Below are positions 1 through 8,671 of a DNA stretch of 64,000 nt, one piece after another. Below the pieces are notes generated by a model, which was not told the origin of the DNA, did not search any database, and saw only the letters and a list, made by a program, of their open reading frames with translations. Position 1 is the stretch's first letter. Each line of letters begins with the position of its first letter. The position numbers and the translations under genes are program-made. The stretch is taken from the NCBI GenBank assembly GCA_965214085.1, contig OZ243937.1, positions 3,038,001 to 3,102,000 of the forward strand, in the 5' to 3' direction. This DNA is from UBA6055 sp965214085. GTDB lineage: Bacteria > Chloroflexota > Anaerolineae > Aggregatilineales > Phototrophicaceae.

Positions 1-741
1 GGATCCAGGCTGATGGCGCGCTACCTGTTGCGGCCGGCCCTGGGCCTGCTGCTGCTGCTGATGTTCGCGCAGCAACTGATTTTTTTCGGCTATGAGAGCT
101 TGTTAGGTTTGTTCACGTTGACGCGGCTGGGCTTCCTGGGGCGTGGCAACGCGGCGCTCTTCCTGCTGATCGGCAGCATACTAGTGCTGGTGCAGCTGCG
201 CTTCATCGGCCGCTGGAGCGCGCGCCTGGGCGACGGCGGCTTGGTAGTCCTGGCTCTGGCATTGCTGGCGCTGGGCTTGGGCTTGACGAGCTTGACGCCG
301 GACGCGCCGCATCCATTTTATGTGCGCGAGCTGGTGGAGCGCGATCTGTTAGGCGCGCGCGTTTCAAACGCCGAAACGCTGATTGGGGAATTGGGGGTGA
401 CGCTGCCGCCAAATGGCAGGAACAGCTTGGCCGGCGTACTTTGGATGGCGGCCGCGCTGCTGCCCGTGTCGGTCGGGGCCGGCTTGATTCGCCCGGCGCT
501 GAACAGCCTGATTACGCAGCGGGTGGCCCGCGGCGAATATGGCGGCGCACTGGGGGCGAGCGCAGCCCTGGTCAGCGGGGCCAACGCGCTGGCGCCTTTG
601 CTGGCTGCTTTGATATTTCAGCGCGGCGGCCCCAGCGCGCCCTTCGCGATAGGCGGGGCGCTGATGGCGGGCTTGTGCCTGTTGAGCGCGCTGCTATTGC
701 GGGCTGGTCCGCTGCGCCCAAAGCGCGAGCAGGGCGGATGA
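1..741 (+). CDS. MFS-type transporter, C-terminal half (partial)
   Basis: The frame is open to the first base, so the gene starts upstream of the window; the ATG at 13 is probably internal. The visible 246 residues carry about six hydrophobic segments. They are split by a polar loop (about residues 100-135), and the protein ends in a short basic tail. This is the pattern of the second six-helix bundle of a major facilitator superfamily permease in the inner membrane. The segment with VGAGLIRPALNSLITQRV followed by a Gly/Ala-rich helix resembles the TM10-11 region of drug/sugar MFS exporters. The substrate cannot be read from this half. Confidence 0.65.
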   Translation, partial: GSRLMARYLLRPALGLLLLLMFAQQLIFFGYESLLGLFTLTRLGFLGRGNAALFLLIGSILVLVQLRFIGRWSARLGDGGLVVLALALLALGLGLTSLTPDAPHPFYVRELVERDLLGARVSNAETLIGELGVTLPPNGRNSLAGVLWMAAALLPVSVGAGLIRPALNSLITQRVARGEYGGALGASAALVSGANALAPLLAALIFQRGGPSAPFAIGGALMAGLCLLSALLLRAGPLRPKREQGG

Positions 742-752
742 CGCTGGCAAGG

Positions 753-860
753 CAGGGCAATCGCACCAATATAATTTCAACACAGAAGCAAGTGTACTTT
801 AGTCATGCAAATGCTTACCACAGAGAGCACAGAGGATACACAGAGGACACTGAGTAAATC
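753..860. repeat. M3 element left-end remnant
   Basis: Begins CAGGGCAATCGCACCAATA, the M3 terminus, followed by spaced CACAGAG units (about 817-855). No matching right terminus was found before the DUF308 promoter, so it looks truncated. The stretch 742-914 has no other gene. Confidence 0.6.
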
Positions 861-914
861 AGTTAAGTACGTATGCCAGCGACAGTTCCCGTTAGCAGGG
901 CAAAGAGGAAACGA

Positions 915-943
915 TTGACTTACATTCGCAAAGGTTCTATATT
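915..943 (+). promoter_or_regulatory. Sigma-70-type promoter of the DUF308 gene
   Basis: TTGACT at 915-920 and TATATT at 938-943, separated by 17 bp, with the start codon 30 bp downstream. It lies just after an M3 remnant. AGGAGG at 961-966 is the ribosome binding site for the ATG at 973. Confidence 0.7.
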
Positions 944-972
944 GCAGCGATAGTCAACACAGGAGGACCGAC

Positions 973-1542
973 ATGAAGGGTGTAATGGAACAATCATCAC
1001 AGGCGCTGATGTTGCGGGGAATCATCGCCATAATTTTCGCATTGCTTCTAATTTTTGTTCCGGTAGCGACTTTGACCGCTGGCGGCTTGAGTTTCGTGTT
1101 GCTATTTGGCGCCTATGCGCTGGTCGATGGCATTTCGACGCTTTTTGGTTCGTTGAGAAATCGCGAGGGCCACTGGATATTGATGGCGCTGGTCGGCGTT
1201 GTCAGCGTGATTGCCGGATTGGTCGTCTTTGCCAATCCCGTGGCTTCTGGCGTTCTCGTAACGGTTCTGATCATCAATATCATCGCCATTAGATCCATAC
1301 TTGGCGGCGCGCTTGAGATCGTAAGCGCCCGGCGGCTGCGCGAAGAGATTGACAATGAGTGGCTGCTGGGCCTCAGCGGGTTCGTGTCGGTGGTATTTGG
1401 GCTGATTCTGATCTCGAGACCGGGCGAGGCCGTGGCGGCGCTGCTCTGGATCCTGCCCTTCTATCTGCTGGTGGCCGGCTCCATGCAGATTGGCCTGGGA
1501 ATCAAGACGCGCAACTGGTCGAACGAAATGGCCAAAGCCTAG
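973..1542 (+). CDS. DUF308 (HdeD-like) small integral membrane protein
   Basis: This 189-residue protein has about six closely spaced hydrophobic segments and few charged loops, the usual size and layout of the DUF308/HdeD family. HdeD is linked to acid resistance in E. coli, but most homologues have no proven function. Typical features are the Gly-rich turn LFGAYALVDGISTLFG near residue 50 and the repeated second half with FGLILISRPG. The start is fixed by AGGAGG seven bases upstream and a good promoter (915-943). It is a single gene with no operon partner. Family assignment is firm; a role in stress or envelope homeostasis is inference. Confidence 0.8.
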   Translation: MKGVMEQSSQALMLRGIIAIIFALLLIFVPVATLTAGGLSFVLLFGAYALVDGISTLFGSLRNREGHWILMALVGVVSVIAGLVVFANPVASGVLVTVLIINIIAIRSILGGALEIVSARRLREEIDNEWLLGLSGFVSVVFGLILISRPGEAVAALLWILPFYLLVAGSMQIGLGIKTRNWSNEMAKA

Positions 1543-1738
1543 ACAAAAGACGGATACTCAGCGCGGGGCGGGCTTTGGCGCCTCGCGCTCTTAGGCATGG
1601 GCCCAGCCTCCACAGCCGAGATATAGGACGATGGGCGGATTTATTGTGCCTGTGGAGTCTGGTTTTGCTACGGCGTGGCAAGATTCAATAGAAACTTGAG
1701 TCCACAGTCCGAATCTATTGGCTGGCTCGGTTGCCAGT

Positions 1739-1957
1739 CTACGGTGACTGAATTAGTATTCCGAGGATTGCCGTAGACGCAGTTGTGACAATACTGACAG
1801 CAAGGATAAGCCGCCAGGTTAGTGTAGCCTGCAAATTCGCCAGATCAGCCTTCGTGGCTAAATGCCTCTGGTTATTTTCCAGAGCGGCGATGCGTTCGCC
1901 ATGATCCTGCAAAGTCCCAGCATTCACTGCCGAATCCATCAATGTCTCTTCCGACAT
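1739..1957 (-). CDS. Small coiled-coil protein with C-terminal membrane helix
   Basis: About 72 residues starting MSEETLMDSAVNAG. The middle (HGERIAALENNQRHLATKADLANLQ) has heptad spacing typical of a short coiled coil, and the C-terminus (LILAVSIVTTASTAILGIL) is a single membrane helix. The frame can be extended to a TTG at 1984, but that extension lies inside a repeat element (M2, truncated), so the ATG at 1957 is preferred. It belongs with the other short coiled-coil genes of the window (50.2, 12.6, 11.9, 18.7 and 19.1 kb). Three of these are also directly preceded by, or next to, an M2 element. Function unknown; the protein could be a membrane-tethered scaffold. Confidence 0.55.
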   Translation of the reverse strand: MSEETLMDSAVNAGTLQDHGERIAALENNQRHLATKADLANLQATLTWRLILAVSIVTTASTAILGILIQSP

Positions 1958-1961
1958 CCTT

Positions 1962-2198
1962 AAATATGCCAATAAAGGACGCAATGAAAAGGTGATTTTC
2001 TGCCAGATTTCATGGGCGAGCCAAGGCTCGCCCCTACAATTTGTTAGTTTGATTATAAATTCGTCATTTATGGATATTGATGCGATTGCCCTGCGAGAAC
2101 TGCGAGAGCACCAAGAAACTTAATCGAGATTGCCATATTCTTTGTGTCTTTGTGTCTTTGTGGTGAAATTAAATTTCAACCGATTTCGATACACTACC
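1962..2198 (-). mobile_element. M2 element, truncated copy (with nested M3)
   Basis: Reverse-oriented relative of the copies at 12213-12595 and 50696-51051. Its intact terminus is at 2198 (reverse strand GGTAGTGTATCGAAATCGG). The other terminus is missing, with similarity ending near 1962. It carries the same internal M3 start (CAGGGCAATCGCATCAA on the reverse strand) preceded by GCAGTTCTCG, nearly the 10-bp M3 target seen in the 12-kb copy. It also contains the palindrome GGGCGAGCCAAGGCTCGCCC (2014-2033). Non-coding. Confidence 0.75.
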
Positions 2199-2231
2199 TT
2201 CGTATGCAAACGGAAATCCTAATCGCTCGGC

Positions 2232-2993
2232 CTAAGCATGGGCCCAGCCTTCCCAGCCGCGGGCGCCCCAGGCGCGATAGAGGGCGATAGCGCCGGCGGT
2301 AGCGACATTGAGGCTGCCGACTTGGCCGCGCATGGGCAAGGTCAGCAGCAAGTCGCAAGTATCGCGCACTAGCCGCCGCAGTCCTTCGCCTTCGCTGCCC
2401 ATCACCAAGCCCAAAGCCATATTGAGGTCGGTCTTATCCAGCGGGGGGATGTTGGGTCCCACGTCCAAGCCCACCAGCCAAATGTCCTCTTGCTTGAGCA
2501 GTTTCATGGCGTTGACCAGATTCGTTACTTGCGCCACATTGATATGCTCGACGGCGCCGGAAGAGGCGTTGACCACAGCCGGCGTCACCGCCACGCTGCG
2601 GCGTTCCTGAATGACGATACCGTGTACGCCGACCGCATCGCTGACGCGGATTAGCGAGCCGACGTTCTGCGGGTCCTTGAGCAAATCCAGCAGCAGGATA
2701 AAAGGTTTCTCGCCACGCCGCGCCGCTTCGCTCAGAATGTCTTCGAGGTCGCAGTAGGGAAAGGGACCCACGCGCAGCGCCAGCCCTTGATGATTGCCGT
2801 TATTGGCCAGGTCGTCGAGGATGCGCCGCTGCACGCGCTGAATCGGCAGGTTGAGCGCTTCGGCCATGGTCATCACATCGCCGACCACGCCGCGTCTTTC
2901 AGCGCGCTCGTGGATCAGCAGCGCGTCGATCTGGCGTCGGCCCGAGCGCATGGCCTCGATGACCGCCCAGTGTCCGTAGAGAAATTCTGGCAT
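2232..2993 (-). CDS. rlmB: 23S rRNA 2'-O-ribose methyltransferase RlmB (TrmH/SpoU family)
   Basis: Transfers a methyl group from S-adenosylmethionine to a ribose 2'-OH, in RlmB at G2251 of 23S rRNA. The N-terminal part (about residues 1-80) is the substrate-binding domain, beginning YGHWAVIEA. The SPOUT trefoil-knot domain follows, with the three family motifs: DPQNVGSLIR (108-117), GLVMGSEGEG (195-204) and LPMRGQVGSLNV (219-230). The length of 253 residues is normal. It is downstream of and co-directional with cysS, an association common in bacteria, with 130 bp of REP palindromes between. RlmB rather than another TrmH-family enzyme is inferred from the cysS neighbour and the N-terminus. Confidence 0.88.
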   Translation of the reverse strand: MPEFLYGHWAVIEAMRSGRRQIDALLIHERAERRGVVGDVMTMAEALNLPIQRVQRRILDDLANNGNHQGLALRVGPFPYCDLEDILSEAARRGEKPFILLLDLLKDPQNVGSLIRVSDAVGVHGIVIQERRSVAVTPAVVNASSGAVEHINVAQVTNLVNAMKLLKQEDIWLVGLDVGPNIPPLDKTDLNMALGLVMGSEGEGLRRLVRDTCDLLLTLPMRGQVGSLNVATAGAIALYRAWGARGWEGWAHA

Positions 2994-3026
2994 CCGCTTC
3001 GCCTTTAACCAGTTACAGCAACGTAT

Positions 3027-3099
3027 GTAGGGGCGATTCTGTAAATCACCCCTACGTTCCAGTGGGTTTCAGCTGTGGGCGACACAGTGTCGCCCCTAC
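3027..3099. repeat. Two GTAG-footed REP palindromes between cysS and rlmB
   Basis: GTAGGGGCGATTCTG... paired with ...CACCCCTAC at 3027-3055, and a second hairpin GGGCGACACAGTGTCGCCC with a CTAC foot at about 3077-3097. Both belong to the palindrome family scattered through the window. They sit downstream of cysS on the reverse strand and could also stop or attenuate transcription before rlmB. Confidence 0.7.
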
Positions 3100-3123
3100 A
3101 AAAACGTAACTTGCGGCTCACTA

Positions 3124-4587
3124 TTAGACCAGCTTCCAGATGGTGCCGTCAGCGCGATCTTCCAGCACAATGCCCAGCCCCGCCAACTGATCACGAATCT
3201 CATCGCTGCGGGCGTAATCACGACTGGCGCGGGCCTGCGCCCGCATGTCGATCAGCATCTCGATGAGCGCCGCCTCGCGCTGGCCGTCGCCGCTTTCAGC
3301 CGCGTCCGCAGTTGGCGCCAAGCCCAGCACATCCCCGCCCAAGGCAACGTAGGTCGCGTTAATCTCCGCCAGCGTTGCGACACCGACTTCGCTATCGCTG
3401 TTGAGCAAGGTGTTGACATCGCGCGTCAGGTCTTGCAGCACGGCGATGCCGCGCGGGGAGTTGAAGTCATCGTCCATGACGGTACGGAAGTCGGCTTTCG
3501 CCTCGTCCAGGCGCGCCAGGAAAGCGTTGCCGGCGTCATTATCGGGCGCGCTGTTCAGCTGCTGGCGGACCAGGCGTAGGGCGTTGGTCAGCCGCTCCCA
3601 GCCGGACTTGGCCGACGCCAGCGAATCTTCGCTGTAGAGCACCGGATTGCTGTAATGCGAGGTCAGGATGAAGTAGCGCAACTCTTGCGGGCGATACTCG
3701 TCAAGCGCGTCCTTGATGGTGACGTAATTGCCCAGGGACTTGCTCATCTTGACCGGGATGCCTTCGTCCGGATCCAGGACATTCAGGCTGCCGGTCAGCA
3801 TCCAGTAGTTGGCGAAAGCAACGTGATTGGCGCATTCGCTCTGGGCGATCTCGTTTTCGTTGTGCGGGTAGATATTGTCGATGCCGCCGCCGTGAATATC
3901 AAAGTTGGCGCCAAGGTACTTCTTGGCCATGGCCGAGCATTCGATGTGCCAGCCGGGGAAGCCGACGCCCCAGGGGCTGTTCCAGCGCAGGATATGCTCG
4001 GGCTCGGCTTTTTTCCACAAGGCGAAATCGGCCGGATGGCGCTTGTCGCCGCCCACCAAATCGCGCGATTCGTCCTGCTGCTCTTCAACGCGCCGGTTGG
4101 ACAGCTTGCCGTAATCCGCATCGCTGAGCACATCGAAATAGACATTGCCGTCAACTTCATAGGCATGTCCTTCGGCGATGAGCGTTGCGATCATCTCGAT
4201 TTGTTCCGGCACGTGGCCGCTGGCGCGCGGGGAGATATCGGGCCGCCTGACGCCGAGCGCGTCCATGTCTTCAAAGTAGCTGCGGGTATAAGTTTCAACA
4301 ACTTGCATGGGCTTGGCGTTGAGCTGCGCCGCGCGCGCCAGCACACGGTCTTCTTCGTTGGCGCGCAGGTGGCCGACGTCGGTGATGTTCTGCACATAGA
4401 GCAGATCGCAGCCGCGATAACGCAGGTAGCGCGCGACGACATCAAAGGAGACGTAGGTCTTGGCATGGCCCAGGTGCGAATGCTCGTAGACGGTGGGTCC
4501 GCAGACGTACATGCCGACCCGACCCTCTTGTATAGGCGAGAAGGGTTGTTTCTCGCGGCCCAGCACATTAAAGATTTGCAAATTCAT
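3124..4587 (-). CDS. cysS: Cysteinyl-tRNA synthetase
   Basis: Charges tRNA-Cys with cysteine in the cytosol (class I synthetase). The 487-residue length is typical. The N-terminal signature CGPTVYEHSHLGH (29-41) contains the first zinc cysteine and the HLGH version of the HIGH motif. The central zinc-binding region reads GWHIECSAMA and HGGGIDNIYPHNENEIAQ. KMSKSLGN (about 280) is the second active-site motif, and a C-terminal helical anticodon-binding domain follows. All catalytic residues are present. It precedes rlmB on the same strand. The long open frame on the opposite strand over most of this gene is a codon-bias shadow. Confidence 0.97.
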   Translation of the reverse strand: MNLQIFNVLGREKQPFSPIQEGRVGMYVCGPTVYEHSHLGHAKTYVSFDVVARYLRYRGCDLLYVQNITDVGHLRANEEDRVLARAAQLNAKPMQVVETYTRSYFEDMDALGVRRPDISPRASGHVPEQIEMIATLIAEGHAYEVDGNVYFDVLSDADYGKLSNRRVEEQQDESRDLVGGDKRHPADFALWKKAEPEHILRWNSPWGVGFPGWHIECSAMAKKYLGANFDIHGGGIDNIYPHNENEIAQSECANHVAFANYWMLTGSLNVLDPDEGIPVKMSKSLGNYVTIKDALDEYRPQELRYFILTSHYSNPVLYSEDSLASAKSGWERLTNALRLVRQQLNSAPDNDAGNAFLARLDEAKADFRTVMDDDFNSPRGIAVLQDLTRDVNTLLNSDSEVGVATLAEINATYVALGGDVLGLAPTADAAESGDGQREAALIEMLIDMRAQARASRDYARSDEIRDQLAGLGIVLEDRADGTIWKLV

Positions 4588-4673
4588 CGCTCCTGGTCAA
4601 CTCCGCTTATTCTGCCCTATTCTACCAGCGGCTGGCAAACAGGCAACGGCGCTGCCAGCGACAGGGCGCCAAA

Positions 4674-5600
4674 TTAGTAGCTACTGGCGGTATGCCCCAC
4701 CGACTTTTTATAGTCATGGATCTCGAAGAGCGGCTTGAAACCGACCGAAGCGTAGAGCGCGACCGAAGCCGGGTTCTTGTCGGCCGGCTCATGGCCGACA
4801 TAGGCGCTCTCGATGCCTTGCTCGGCTTTCATGCGGCGCATGGCGTAGACCATCAGCGCCTTGCCCAGCCCCTGACGGCGGAAATCGGCATGTGTGCCAA
4901 CCGGCTCGAATAAAAGCGAGCGATTCACTTGATCCACCCACAAGTTGACAAAAGCCGCAAAGCGCCCGTCCGGCGCCAGGACCACCCACTCGTATTCCAT
5001 GTGCGGCGCGTTGAATACCTTGCCATAGGAGGCGGCGTTCCATTTGTCGGCGAAGCTGTGATTGTGCAGGTCCACGAGTTGATCGATGTCGGCCGCCGTC
5101 GCCTCATGGAAGCGGAAACCCGGCGGTAGCTGCGCGCCCGGCAGTGCTTCCAGGTCATGCCGCGTCAGGGTGATGCCGTGCTTTTCCCGCTGGAAGCCAC
5201 GCGCCTCGACAAATGCGCTATAAGCCGGGTCACAGTCGCAGGCGTCGACATACAGATTTTTGAGGCCGGTATTAAACAACTTGGCCAGGCGCAGGCTTTC
5301 GCGCTCGCAGAACTCGAACAGGGCGACATGCTCCGCGCTGCCGCGCAGGCTCGGCGCCACCTGTAGATTGAAGAACTCCCAATGCGGGCCCAGCAGGACA
5401 AAAGCGACCAGCTCGCCGTCGGCATCCAGCCAATAGCGAAAGACTTCGCCTTTGTCGTAGCCGTAGCAGGTGTTAAAGAGCTGGTGGCCGACATCGCCCT
5501 TGTGCAGATAATTGCAGTCGCCGGCAATGCGAGTCCATTGCATCAGCGCGGCTTGAGCGCGATAAAGGTCGTCGGGTCCTGAATATCGCTGATGCTTCAT
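4674..5600 (-). CDS. Double-domain GNAT acetyltransferase
   Basis: The open frame reaches 5681, but the ATG at 5600 (MKHQRYSGPDDLY) is preferred. It lies 8 bp after the stop of the upstream esterase and is preceded by a GAGGAG ribosome binding site. The resulting 308-residue protein has two GNAT-like halves. The C-terminal half (about 160-300) has the acetyl-CoA binding motif FRRQGLGKALMVYAM followed by NPASVALYASVGFKPL. The N-terminal half resembles a degenerate GNAT fold (FFNLQVAPSLRGS, YSAFVEARGF). It is the third gene of a GT4-esterase-GNAT operon. The substrate is not predictable. Confidence 0.8.
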   Translation of the reverse strand: MKHQRYSGPDDLYRAQAALMQWTRIAGDCNYLHKGDVGHQLFNTCYGYDKGEVFRYWLDADGELVAFVLLGPHWEFFNLQVAPSLRGSAEHVALFEFCERESLRLAKLFNTGLKNLYVDACDCDPAYSAFVEARGFQREKHGITLTRHDLEALPGAQLPPGFRFHEATAADIDQLVDLHNHSFADKWNAASYGKVFNAPHMEYEWVVLAPDGRFAAFVNLWVDQVNRSLLFEPVGTHADFRRQGLGKALMVYAMRRMKAEQGIESAYVGHEPADKNPASVALYASVGFKPLFEIHDYKKSVGHTASSY

Positions 5601-5608
5601 CGTGCAGT

Positions 5609-6460
5609 CTACTCCTCGATTTTGCGCTGGCTCAGGGCGAATTTCAAACCGGCATGCAAGCCGGGCGCGGCGACCGCGCAATGATCGTGATCGGGAAACA
5701 GTTTCATGTCTAGGTTGAGTCCGGCATAATTACGACTTTTCAGGATTGTAGCGAATCGAATGGTATCGGTGAGCGTGGTATCGTCAGCAAATTCCTCATC
5801 GCCGGCGTATATCAATACCCGCGCGGGCAAGGCGGCGTTGCATCTGGCGAACTGCTCTTCCTGCCTAAACAAGCAGCGATTGCCATAAGCCAAGGTGGGG
5901 CTGCCGATGATGTAGGTCTGGAATTGCTGCTGCGATTTGAAGAGACTGTAGGCGGCGAAGAGGCCGCCGTATGAATGCCCGGCCAGGGCATGACGTGACT
6001 TATCGGTACGGTAGCGCTCGTCGATGAAGGGCGTCAATTCGTTGTTGATGAAATTGTGAAAGTCATCCGCGCCACCGGTCGGCACGGGGAGCTGAAATCG
6101 CTTCGCCATAGATTGCTCCTCGGCTTCATCGCGCGCCGGTGTCAAGTCCAGGTTGCGGCGGGTGAAGGCGTTGCGGAAGGCTTCTTTGGGATCCTTGGCT
6201 TCCGGGTAACCTATGCCGACGATGATGGCATCGGATGTATTTCCACACCATGACATCGGTCGGATCATGTCAGTCACCAGCCCAAAGTACCAATTGCCGT
6301 CTAGCACGTAGACCACCGGCCAGCGCTCCGGCGCGCCGTTAAAGGGCCAGGCGTCGTCCGGCGCGGCGTTGTAGGCCAGCGGCAGCGCAACGCTGATGCG
6401 GTACTCACGTCCATTGGCGGAGCTAAGCCGATGAGTTTCGCTCGCAAGTATCGTCGCCAT
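5609..6460 (-). CDS. Alpha/beta-hydrolase esterase (PF00756/IroE-like)
   Basis: A 283-residue hydrolase of the putative esterase family that includes enterochelin esterase IroE. The nucleophile elbow is LAGHSYGGLFAAYS (about 163-176, Ser in GHSYG). A likely acid is in LIYAGDEEFAD and the histidine in FPDHDHCAVA. The N-terminus with YRISVALPLAYN and VVYVLDGNWYF is typical of the family. No signal peptide is evident, so it is probably cytoplasmic. The start ATG at 6460 overlaps the stop of the upstream glycosyltransferase by one base (TGATG), so the two are translationally coupled. The ester substrate is unknown. Confidence 0.82.
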   Translation of the reverse strand: MATILASETHRLSSANGREYRISVALPLAYNAAPDDAWPFNGAPERWPVVYVLDGNWYFGLVTDMIRPMSWCGNTSDAIIVGIGYPEAKDPKEAFRNAFTRRNLDLTPARDEAEEQSMAKRFQLPVPTGGADDFHNFINNELTPFIDERYRTDKSRHALAGHSYGGLFAAYSLFKSQQQFQTYIIGSPTLAYGNRCLFRQEEQFARCNAALPARVLIYAGDEEFADDTTLTDTIRFATILKSRNYAGLNLDMKLFPDHDHCAVAAPGLHAGLKFALSQRKIEE

Positions 6461-7707
6461 CACATGTCGCTCATTTCCACTGCCCGCTCATAAACCCCCA
6501 GCATGGCTTCGACTTGCCGCGCCAAGGAGAAATGCGCCCGAATGCGTTCGCGGCCGCGTTCGCCCATTGCTGCGCTTAACGCGTCGTCCGTCAGCAGCCG
6601 CAGCAAGGCGCCGGCGAAAGCCTCAACCTGCAGCGGGTCGACGATGAAGCCGGTCTCGCCATCCAGGACGACTTCCTGTGAGCCGCCGAAACTCGTGGCG
6701 ACTACGGGCTTGCCGGCCGCCATGGCTTCCAGGTTGACCGTTGGAAAGGGGTCGACATAAATCGACGGCACGGCGACCACGTCAGCCAACTGGTAGGCCG
6801 CGCGCAGTTCCGCGCCGCTCAGCCAGCCGCCGATTGTAACGTAGGGACGCAGATGCCCCAAGCCCGCCGGCAGTTGCGCCCCGCTTTCGCGCGCTGTGAG
6901 AACCAGCAGGCGCGCCGTCGGCAGAGATTCGCGCAGACGGTCGAGGGCGAGCAGGGTCTGTCGCAGGCCCTTGGCTTCGGTCAGGCGGCCGGCGATGAGT
7001 ATGACGCGCTTGCCAGTCAAGCCCAGCCGCCCGCGCAACTCAGCGACGATCGCCTCGTCCGGCGGCCCCCAGGCGTCCAGGTCGATGCCGTTGTGCACGA
7101 CTTCGGCCGGCGGCAAATCATTGTCGGCGAAGGCGGCCGCCAGCGCCCGGCTGGGGACGGTGAGACCATGCGCGTGCCGCTGCAGATGACGCCGGATAAA
7201 CAGGTTGCGCCAAGGGTTATAGCGGAAGCGATTCTGGCGCAGATTGTAGCCCGCTGGCAAGCGGTAGTCAGCCGGTCCTTGCAAGCCGCGTTCGCCTAAG
7301 GTGGCCGGCAGTTTGCCGTAAACAAGCGGCATGGCGTCGTGCGCGCTGAAAACGACGCCGCAACCGGCGGCATGCGCCAGCTTCAGCGAGTGATAGCTCA
7401 GGAAAGCGTGAATGTTGTGAGCGTTGACGATGTCGGGCCGCAGGCGCTCCAGCAGGCGGCGCAGGGGGCCCGCTGTCTGCGGATTCCACAGCGACAGCCA
7501 GGGGCGAAAGCGCTCGGGATAATGGGCGTGGAGGTGATAAGTTGGGATGCCATCGCGCTGCTCTGCAAAGGGCGCATTGGGGGTGCTGGCGGCGACATGC
7601 AGCTCGTGCCCCGCGTCCGCCAAGCCCTGCGCCAAACGCCAGACGACGGCCTCCGCCCCGCCGCGGCCCTCGGGCGGGATCCGGTCGCTGAGGAGGAGGA
7701 TCTTCAT
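6460..7707 (-). CDS. Glycosyltransferase family 4 (GT-B)
   Basis: A 415-residue retaining glycosyltransferase. The N-terminal Rossmann half starts MKILLLSDRIPPEGRGGAE, the acceptor-side Gly-rich motif of GT4 enzymes. The C-terminal donor-binding half has VILIAGRLTEAKGL (about 230) and the EX7E region PSIYVDPFPTVNLEAMAAG. This is followed by GKPVVATSFGGSQEVV and a C-terminal amphipathic helix. It probably adds a sugar from a nucleotide-sugar to a lipid or polysaccharide at the inner face of the membrane. First gene of a coupled three-gene operon with an esterase and a GNAT protein, which suggests building or decorating a glycoconjugate (inference). Confidence 0.88.
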   Translation of the reverse strand: MKILLLSDRIPPEGRGGAEAVVWRLAQGLADAGHELHVAASTPNAPFAEQRDGIPTYHLHAHYPERFRPWLSLWNPQTAGPLRRLLERLRPDIVNAHNIHAFLSYHSLKLAHAAGCGVVFSAHDAMPLVYGKLPATLGERGLQGPADYRLPAGYNLRQNRFRYNPWRNLFIRRHLQRHAHGLTVPSRALAAAFADNDLPPAEVVHNGIDLDAWGPPDEAIVAELRGRLGLTGKRVILIAGRLTEAKGLRQTLLALDRLRESLPTARLLVLTARESGAQLPAGLGHLRPYVTIGGWLSGAELRAAYQLADVVAVPSIYVDPFPTVNLEAMAAGKPVVATSFGGSQEVVLDGETGFIVDPLQVEAFAGALLRLLTDDALSAAMGERGRERIRAHFSLARQVEAMLGVYERAVEMSDM

Positions 7708-7821
7708 CCTATCATCTCGGCATGGCTTTTCGGGCGAGCGCTGCGCGACTCTATGCCTCGTTTTGCGTAAGAATAGGTAAAGGTCAATAGCCTAGTGTAA
7801 CGAATGCAAAGGTGGAGAAAC

Positions 7822-8292
7822 ATGGCAAAGACGTTGCAAGATGCGGACCGCGAAGCTCGCAAGCGCGTAAATACCTGGACGACGGTAGCCGCCGGCACGG
7901 GTTGGATTCCTGGCAGCTCAGTGTTTCTAACCGGGGCGGACATCGCCATGATCAATCAGGTGGCAAACGCTTATGAGGTCAGTGCCTTTGACATGGATCA
8001 CCTGACAGGGACGCTAGGCGGCGCGGTTGGCAGCGCAATCGCCGGCGGCGTCATCGCTGAATTCGTCGGCGTGATTCCACTGGTGGGTTGGGCGGTTAAG
8101 AGCGCTGGAATGGCGGCCAAAGCCCGCGTGATTGGCGACGCCGTTATCAATTACTTCCGCGAACGCTCTAAACTGCCGGACGCCAGGGTCATCATCCCAA
8201 TGGATGCCTCCATGGATGCCTCCGATGAAGAGAAGCCCAAGCATACCCCCAAGCAGAAAACCAAAATCGCGATCGAGGAAGATGAAGACTGA
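7822..8292 (+). CDS. DUF697/YcjF-like membrane-associated protein
   Basis: A protein of 156 residues from the ATG at 7822, which is preceded by GGTGGAG; a longer start at 7804 is less likely. After a charged helix (about 1-20) comes TGWIPGSSVFLTGADIAMINQV, then a Gly/Ala-rich hydrophobic stretch (GGAVGSAIAGGVIAEFVGVIP, about 75-110). This order of features matches the DUF697 family (YcjF and GTPase-associated domains). The tail from residue 125 is acidic/lysine-rich and likely disordered, ending EEDED. It is divergent from the glycosyltransferase operon, with 114 bp between. Family assignment is from memory of the pattern; function unknown. Confidence 0.6.
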   Translation: MAKTLQDADREARKRVNTWTTVAAGTGWIPGSSVFLTGADIAMINQVANAYEVSAFDMDHLTGTLGGAVGSAIAGGVIAEFVGVIPLVGWAVKSAGMAAKARVIGDAVINYFRERSKLPDARVIIPMDASMDASDEEKPKHTPKQKTKIAIEEDED

Positions 8293-8386
8293 GCGCGCTG
8301 AACAAATACCACAAATTCGGTTTGTCCCGGCGCCGCTAATGCGGTAGGATTCTCTTCGAGTTGGTCTCGTAAGCGAAGGGAATGTA

Positions 8387-8671
8387 ATGGCCAGTACAAT
8401 TAGACAAAAAGTCTTGACGCTCTACCTGCATACATCGGCATTGGACAGCCGCGTACTGGGCTGGTCCGTCTACGACGGTACGGGCAAAGATTCGTTCACC
8501 ACCGGCGACAATAACGAGCCGCCTTACGAGACCGGCTTGGACGCGCTGAAAGACGGCTGGCGCCTGATACAGCAGCCGGTGCTGATCCCGCCCTACCCGG
8601 GCGAGGAATACACAACTTCGTTTATGAAATACGGATTTCTCTTTGAAAAGTTGGAGGATATAGAGGCATGA
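8387..8671 (+). CDS. Conserved small protein of unknown function
   Basis: This 94-residue soluble protein starts with GTAATG spacing after a GAAGGGAAT ribosome binding site. It has no signal peptide, no membrane segment and no motif I recognise. The sequence is alternating polar/hydrophobic with Tyr and Trp (GWSVYDGTG, MKYGFLFEKLEDIEA), which suggests a small mixed alpha/beta fold. Its stop overlaps the start of the PhyH dioxygenase (ATGA at 8668-8671), so the two are translationally coupled, and it may assist that enzyme (inference). Confidence 0.65.
   Translation: MASTIRQKVLTLYLHTSALDSRVLGWSVYDGTGKDSFTTGDNNEPPYETGLDALKDGWRLIQQPVLIPPYPGEEYTTSFMKYGFLFEKLEDIEA

Noticed and set aside
3655..4677. 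A 340-residue open frame on the plus strand
   Set aside because: It lies fully opposite cysS, whose catalytic motifs are unambiguous; it is a codon-bias shadow.
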